Source: Limnanthes douglasii subsp. nivea
Lineage: Eukaryota > Streptophyta > Magnoliopsida > Brassicales > Limnanthaceae
Length of the DNA stretch: 64,000 nucleotides
Assembly: GCA_036936605.1 (NCBI GenBank)
Contig: JAUPFV010000003.1
Span: 106,277,278 to 106,341,277, forward strand
Direction: 5' to 3'
Shown here: positions 58,250-64,000 of the stretch, one piece after another
Position numbering within the stretch: the first letter of the stretch is position 1
Layout: each line of letters starts with the position of its first letter
Notes under the pieces: generated by a model
Database searches by the model: none
What the model saw: only the letters and a program-made list of their open reading frames with translations
What the model was told of the DNA's origin: nothing
Translations under genes and position numbers: made by a program

Positions 58250-58860
58250 GTTAAAGAGGTAGATAGGTTAACAAAGTTGGGCCATATTCTGGAATCTTAA
58301 TGCCCATTATGGGTAACAAATCTAGTGCTCGTAAAAAAAAAGGCAAACGACGAATGTGTATTGATTTCACATATCTCAATAAGGCCTGTCCTAAAGATAC
58401 TTTTCCTATCCCTCAGATAGATCAGGTAGTAGACTCTACTTCTTGCAATGATTATCTTTTATAGATGCATTTTTTTTTTGTGTACAATCAGATACAAATA
58501 AATCTGAAGGATCATGATCATACCACATTTTTATCAATGACAGGGGGTTGCACTGTTACAAGATAATGCCTTTCGGTTCAAAGAATGTTGTGGCTACTTA
58601 CCAACACTTAGTCAACAAAGCATTTACCAGTCAGATTGGGAAAAATGTGCACAATTATTCCAAGTGCCGAGAAATGCCAATGCATTCAATTGGTCACCAA
58701 ACTGTGATAAGACGTTCTTTGAAATCAAGAAATATTTATCTTTGCCTAAAATACAGTCTAAATCGGTGACCACAGAAAGACTCTATGTATACTTGGCAAT
58801 ATCCTATCATATAGTGTTAGTCTGGGAAGTTGACAATTACCCTCACTCAATGAGACTCAA
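58250..58860 (+). pseudogene. T4 reverse transcriptase with the catalytic centre deleted
   Basis: Boxes present: CIDFTYLNKACPKDTFPIP, HDHTTFLSMTGG, CYKIMPFGSKNVVATYQHLV, SQIGKNV (58340-58640). The text then jumps to FNWSPNCDKTFFEIKKYLSL and LYVYLAISYHIV (58680-58820), which belong to the connection domain. The YIDD box and the following thumb region are missing between about 58640 and 58670. Confidence 0.82.
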
Positions 58861-58869
58861 TGTACCAAA

Positions 58870-59200
58870 CCATACATTTCGGTTTCAAGGCGTCAAACAA
58901 TGAAGTTGAGTACGAAGCAACAATAGATGGTTTAAGGCTCGCTCAAATATGCGGTGCCAAAAGAATCTGGTTGGTAAGTAATTCACAACTGCTCATATAG
59001 ATCTCAGGGACAACCTGAAACAAAGATATAACAGTTGGTAAATTATTTTAAAGTATTAAGAGAAACTGCTTCATACTTTAAATGTGTGAAGTATGACCAT
59101 GTGCCAAGAGCTGAAAATTTAGTGGCCTACTTTATAGCCACTTTTGCATATACCTAGGCGTATCCTCAGATTTTAGTAGAAGAATTCCCTTCCATAATAA
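58870..59200 (+). pseudogene. T4 RNase H remnant
   Basis: Reads SEYEATIDGLRLAQICGAKR and IWLVSNSQLL, then in another frame YDHVPRAENLVAYF. The region between RT connection and SEYEA is shortened. Confidence 0.78.
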
Positions 59201-59399
59201 TAACCCTAGAAATGGGAGTTGGAACTGAAGAGAGTTTTCAAGTATCCACAATAACAAGCCAAGACTGAAGGCATGAGATCCAAGAATTTATTACTAAAAA
59301 AATCCTTCCTGAAGACAAAAGCCTAACTAAGAGATTGAAGTTTAAAGCACATGGGTTTTTGGTTTTGAGAGGGGTCATCTACAAGAAATATTTTAGCAA

Positions 59400-60445
59400 G
59401 CCTCTATAGCGTTGCAATCGGATATATGATGAGGCCAAGTAATTCTATCTGAATTACATGATGGGCAAGGCTCTGCCCATTGTGGCTACAAAGCTTTGAC
59501 TAAAAGGGTTTTGTTAGCAGGATATTATTGGCTATCCAACGGCTGCTAAATAGTTCATTAAAAGATGTGACCCATGCCAGAGATTTAGAAATACAATACA
59601 TATACCAGTAGTCATTATGGTATCTATATTAAATGTGGTACCCTTTGATAGATATAGACTTTATTTGGTTGAACACCTACTAATGGCTTCTGGAGGGTGT
59701 CAGACCATTATACTGGTAGTTGACTATTTCTTTAAGTGGCTGGAAGCCGCACCTTTCTCTGGAACTACTTTCAAAACAGTAATCAAGTTTATTTATTTAA
59801 CATATGTTGTAGGTTTGGAATTCCTAAAAGTATTACAACAAATAATGGTCCTCATTTTGACAACATGGATATGGAAAGTTTTAGTATATCAAGGGGATTT
59901 CGCCATTGTTTCTCTTCACCTTTTCATCCCCAAACTAACGGACATGTAGAGGTTGTAAATATAATACTTTAAAGGGGTCTCAAGAAGAATTTAGAAGGTG
60001 CGGCAGGTAAATGGCCAGATTATTTGCAAGAAGTATAGTGGGTCTAGCGAACTACTCCACATACCGCAACACAAGAGTCTCCCTTTGCCTTAGTTTATGG
60101 GATGAATGCAATAGTACCAATATAATCTAGTCTTCCTTATTTTAGAGTTCAAAATTATTCTGAAGAGGATAATGAGACTGCAGTAAGAGCTCAACTAGAC
60201 TTGATTAAATAAAATAGAATCAAAACTCATTTACGAATGTTGTATTATCAAGGTTTAATGAGAAAAAAGTATACGTCTAAGATACGAAGAAGAGAATTCG
60301 AAGTGGGGGATGAGGTTTTAATAAATGCATTTTTACACACCAAAGATAAGAAATTAGGAAAGCTACCACCAAGTTGGGAAGGACCATACAATGCGTGTGA
60401 AACGATTAAGCAAAGAACATATCGATTAATTGATAAAATGTAGTC
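59400..60445 (+). pseudogene. T4 integrase
   Basis: Zinc region: AHCGYKALTKRVLLAGYYW (59470). Core: IILVVDYFFKWLEAAPFS holds the first Asp. RFGIPKSITTNNGPHFDN shows the second Asp changed to Asn (TDNG to TNNG). SPFHPQTNGHVEVVN keeps the Glu. Then TPHTATQESPFALVYGMN and the C-terminal FEVGDEVL, KLPPSWEGPYNACETIKQRT. With the second Asp lost and stops present it cannot act. Confidence 0.85.
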
Positions 60446-60599
60446 CTTTGAGACACCCGTGGAACGTCGAACACTTAAGGTTATATCTCGAGTAAATATG
60501 TATTGTATATATTTGATCAATATAAATATCCGGGGGCATACTCTATCCTATCCCGGTGGCTTGGGGAGGTCTTAATGAGGTGACCAAATCATTAATATG

Positions 60600-60960
60600 C
60601 CATATTTTCCTTTAAATTTTGTGTATTAATTTTATTTGCCTTCGAATGGATTACCTTCGAATTGCTTGTGTATTAATTTTGTTTTCCTTCAAATGGATTA
60701 CCTTCGAATGACTTGAGTATTAATTTTATTTTCCTTCGAATGGATTACCCTTGAATGGCTTGTGTATTAATTGTTTTTGCATTGGAATGGATTACCTTTG
60801 AATGACTTGTGTATTATTTTGTTTGCCTTCGAATGGCTTAAGTATTAGTTTTGTGTGTCTTTAAAGGTATTAACTTCAAATGACTTGGATATTAACTTTG
60901 TGTTCCATTAAATAGAATACCTTCGAATGGTTTATGTTTGAATATTGATTACTTTTGAAT
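60600..60960 (+). repeat. T4 minisatellite of about 57 bp, six diverged units
   Basis: Units are built from CCTTCGAATGGATTACCTTCGAATGRCTTGTGTATTAATTTTRTTT-like text (given here as a consensus in pieces: CCTTCGAATGGATTA, CCTTCGAATGACTTG, TGTATTAATTTT). They sit right after the integrase and before the aORF. Confidence 0.88.
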
Positions 60961-61119
60961 AAAGTGGATCAAGGAATGGAAATAAAAAAAGAAGGAATGA
61001 ACCAAAGTCGTTCAGTAATAGTACTACAAAATGCCTCGGGAAACACAAGGAGTTGAAGATTTAAATTAAAAACAATAAAATTTCTTTGACACCGCCAAAG
61101 ACTTACACAAAGTTCCGAC

Positions 61120-63970
61120 CCGTTATCAAAAAAATGCCTTGTATACAACAAGGACTTGCACAATATAATAAAATTTTAAATTATTTTCCTTTGGGCTCGT
61201 TCCCATAAATTTCTTCTTTCTCCTATTCTTCCGAGCCTCACTTCCTGAATACCCTTCGTTTCTATCATCAGAACCATCATTAGAGGAGTCCTCAAAGATA
61301 CCAAGATGATCGACTATGAGCATGTTAGGGGGCAACAAGCTCTTTGGGACCAGTCCCTACAAAGACCCAAAGACTAGTGTATGAAATATTTTATGAAATT
61401 CCAGCACCATATCTGACTTGATTGAGGCATCCCACTTGTGTAAGGAATCTATTACCGCATCAGCATATGCATCTATAACATCATCTGCCTCTGGTGTAGA
61501 CGTCACCTTGAGAGAAGTCAACTCATCTTCATACTTTTTGAAAGAGCCTATTGGATAATTTTTTCACCCAACAAACGTTCGATGGTTCTTTTATCAGCCG
61601 ATTTGATGATTCTTCAGGGAAGTGATTTTCCCGGAGCTAGATGACTGCAGCTTCTCAAAAGCTTCCTTTGCATTGGCCAGTTTCTTCTTGAGAAATTTAA
61701 CCTCTTCGGATGCACGGTCAACCATAGCCTTTTCATTTTCAAGGGAGGCCTTTGGATTTTGGTTCCCCTCTTGAAGAGAAGCAATGGTTTCTCTATGGGT
61801 TCTCACTTATCTTTCTAGCTCGATGATGGGCTTCATATAACTCAACAATGAATATCTCAGTACATTATATTCCTTTGACAACTCAAAGGGTACACCATCA
61901 AACACCATATTCGTGGCGTTGCTTGTAGATTCTGGGATGTCTTTCTCGAATGTCTCAAAGTAGAACCCTTCAATATCCTCCTATTGGGTATTCTCCAGGG
62001 CATGTCTTTCAAATTTCCGGAGAAATAGAGAGGTTGGGTCAGATGCATAAATTGGTGGAGGATCGACAACTAGAATTTTAAGAGAAATAGTATCCGAACG
62101 CAGTACAATATCCGAATGGGTTGAGGTCTTCTTTCTCTTCTTACTTATTTTTTCGTCGATAGTGGAAGAAACAAAAACTAACAAGGCCTCATCAGCTTCA
62201 TCCGGTCGCTCTTCGGTTCCAGCTTCAATGGCACTTTTTGAGGTGTATTCCTTACTTTTATTTTCCTTTTTGTTTCGATGGTTGGGGGTTCTGTTTTTAG
62301 TTGGAAGATATAACTTTCCATCAACAGCTTTGGTTCTCTTTAGAATGACAGAAGGTCAATGAGGAGTGGAAAATTGCTCTAATGTTAACTCACGCTCAGG
62401 TTTAGTCGGTGACTTTGGACAAAGTTGACATGGGTGAAGCATTGATGGATGCCATTAGACGACTTTGCTTCCACCCACTAATTTAGCCTCTTAAAAGTGA
62501 TATTCGGATCATTCAGATGGTGCATATAGGGCTTTAAAATGGCTACTAAATAAAAAACTTTGGGGAAGGGTAATAAAATATTTAAAGGAAAGAATAGGAG
62601 GTTAAAGAAATTTGAATAGATCTACCTGTATTCTTCCAAAATCTGGTAAGGGGACTCGAATTACCCTGCGAGGTAATTTTCTTAGCATTTTCCCACCAAC
62701 CACTGATGAACAAAAATCATGTCTTCCAAATATTATCTTCCTCCAGTAGATTATCCACCATCTTGTAGTCACCCCCCATGTTGAAGTAGTAAAAGTGAAT
62801 TTGGGAGTTGCTGGACAACCCCAGAATAATAGCTAGTTGTTCCATTAATATCATAATTTAATATAACCTAAAAGTAATGATGCATGCCATTAATGTGAAC
62901 TATGCATTTGAGCTATCGTGTATCGTACACAACCTTACTAAAATAAATTTGCTTATAATTTCAGGGTCCAATGAGAACCGAAGGCCGCAATTGAGCATGT
63001 ATGTATAGACCACTAACTCCCTAAAATCACAACTCATTAGAGTCTTTCTAGGTTTGGGCAGCCTAACGTTAACTACTTCGGGTAACCCTCTTTTAGCATG
63101 AATAATATCTAGATTTCTTTCATGAAAATAAATGTAAGAGATCTTGTCTAGAGCTAAAAGGTATTTAACACTTACCTTTACGAAGTTGGGCCCAACACGT
63201 CCGACCAAAGTGGGTGGAAATGCTTCAGATTATTTTTTCACCGCTTTATCTTTACTATTATCACCCTTACTATCTTTTTTCTTTGCAACTTTCTCTTTAG
63301 CTGGCCTCGAAGTCTCCCTGGTTTGACCAGATTTCTTGAAGGGAGAATCTTCACTAATGTCCTCCACGTTTTCTTACATTACTCTCAGACCAATCTTGAA
63401 GATTCAATGGGCTGGATACTAACGCTCTCCTCTTTATTTAATAATTGAAGAAGATCTTGGCCAGGTTGAGAGAACTCAGTTGGTTGAGATGCAAGTTTTT
63501 ATTTCTTGGTCGGATTTTGTGGGAACTCAGCTGGCTAAGATGCAGGGTTTCTTCCCTGTAGAGAATTATTGGGGATGGATCGTTAGAAGTTGTTTGTTGC
63601 AATGCTGGCTCTCTCTCCGAGATGTTTTAGCTTTAATTTTTAATTATCTTGTTAATCTGCATGGAGCTTTGAAAATCCGAACCCATAGCTTTGAAGGTTG
63701 AAGAAATCTGATGACTAGTGGCCCCTTGAGATTGAGATGGATTTGGTGAACGACTTTTTGAGATGAACGACTGGGCAATCAAAGAAGGCTCATAAGAAAG
63801 GTTATGTCTGTTGTAAGGATAGATGCCCCGTAGTCAATAAACTCAGTTATTACAATAGTGTCTGTGGAAACAGGTAACCCAACAGTAGTCCTTGCCCTTT
63901 TTTTCTCATCTACTAACTTAAATAAGGTCGACCAAGCATCTTTGGTTAATGCATTTTTGGCGGTGAACAT
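61120..63970 (-). pseudogene. T4 aORF
   Basis: On the minus strand: the first frame (63970-63779) has RTTVGLPVSTDTIVITEFID, similar in pattern to the N-terminal part of the 18.3-kb element's aORF. Frame 63208-62900 holds ELVVYTYMLNCGLRFSLDPE, the shared core with W changed to C. Frames 62184-61857 carry a basic KISKKRKK patch. Frame 61806-61594 is a coiled coil (EGNQNPKASLENEKAMVDRA, EEVKFLKKKLANAKEAFEKL). Frame 61338-61126 contains an acidic then basic end (NDGSDDRNE, KNRRKKKF). Overall order: N-terminal block, core, basic linker, coiled coil, charged tail. Stops break it several times. Confidence 0.7.
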
Positions 63971-64000
63971 GCAAATACTAGAATGTTACTGGCTAAAAGG

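Larger units (their letters stand above)
55090..64000 (+). mobile_element. T4: Tat/Ogre-like Ty3/gypsy element, continuing past the window
   Basis: Layout: 5' LTR (ending 55383), primer site, gag, protease, RT, RNase H, integrase, minisatellite, antisense aORF. The 3' LTR should lie beyond 64000. It has the same block order as T1-T3. Coding parts contain many stops and RT has a deletion, so it is non-autonomous now. Confidence 0.8.

Overview
This is nuclear DNA from a flowering plant, most likely a eudicot. It is AT-rich, holds one intron-rich plant gene, and is otherwise packed with plant retrotransposons: Ty1/copia, Ty3/gypsy of the Tat/Ogre type, a chromovirus-type Ty3 relic, an RNase H-bearing L1-type LINE, and DNA-transposon derivatives. 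I see no bacterial operon, rRNA, tRNA or CRISPR array.

The one host gene is at 36669-44257 (+). It is a complete 20-exon gene for a UBP14/USP5 (isopeptidase T) deubiquitinase. I could splice it by eye into an uninterrupted 809-residue reading frame with zinc-finger UBP, Cys box, two UBA domains and His box. About 500 bp past its stop codon lies an almost pristine LINE on the opposite strand (44754-50610). The LINE has an exact 11-bp target duplication, an A-rich tail, and intact ORF1 and ORF2 that overlap as ATGA.

Upstream (1-36 kb) is a nest of retroelements. T1 (1-5186, +) is the 3' part of a Tat-like element: RNase H, the start of integrase, a minisatellite, an antisense ORF (aORF), a polypurine tract and a 3' LTR. 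A copia RT/RNase H piece follows. Copia A appears to be split into three collinear pieces (9650-11998, 23215-25067, 31205-31668) by two minus-strand Tat-like elements: T2 (about 12000-23205) and T3 (about 25068-31195). T2 itself holds two nested elements. One is a 2.26-kb chromovirus-type element (13309-15572) carrying a protease scrap and a fragment resembling translation factor eIF4A. The other is a 3.1-kb LTR-aORF-LTR element (18315-21442) with no gag or pol. Next to the host gene, a 1.06-kb MULE-like element (35196-36251) has a 9-bp target duplication and two internal hairpins.

Downstream of the LINE are a broken copia element (52141-54960) and a fourth Tat-like element, T4 (about 55090 to the window end, +). 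T4 has an LTR end, primer binding site, decayed gag-pol, minisatellite and aORF.

The recurring theme is the aORF of the Tat-like elements. Its shared core, around a W-G-[LF]-x-F-P-[IL]-D-P motif, can be read in T1, T2, the LTR-aORF-LTR element and (with changes) T4. It always lies antisense to pol, next to a minisatellite. Almost all transposon genes here are dead; exceptions are the LINE ORFs and one 284-codon stretch of aORF. Element boundaries marked 'about' rest on domain similarity seen by eye, not on computed alignments.
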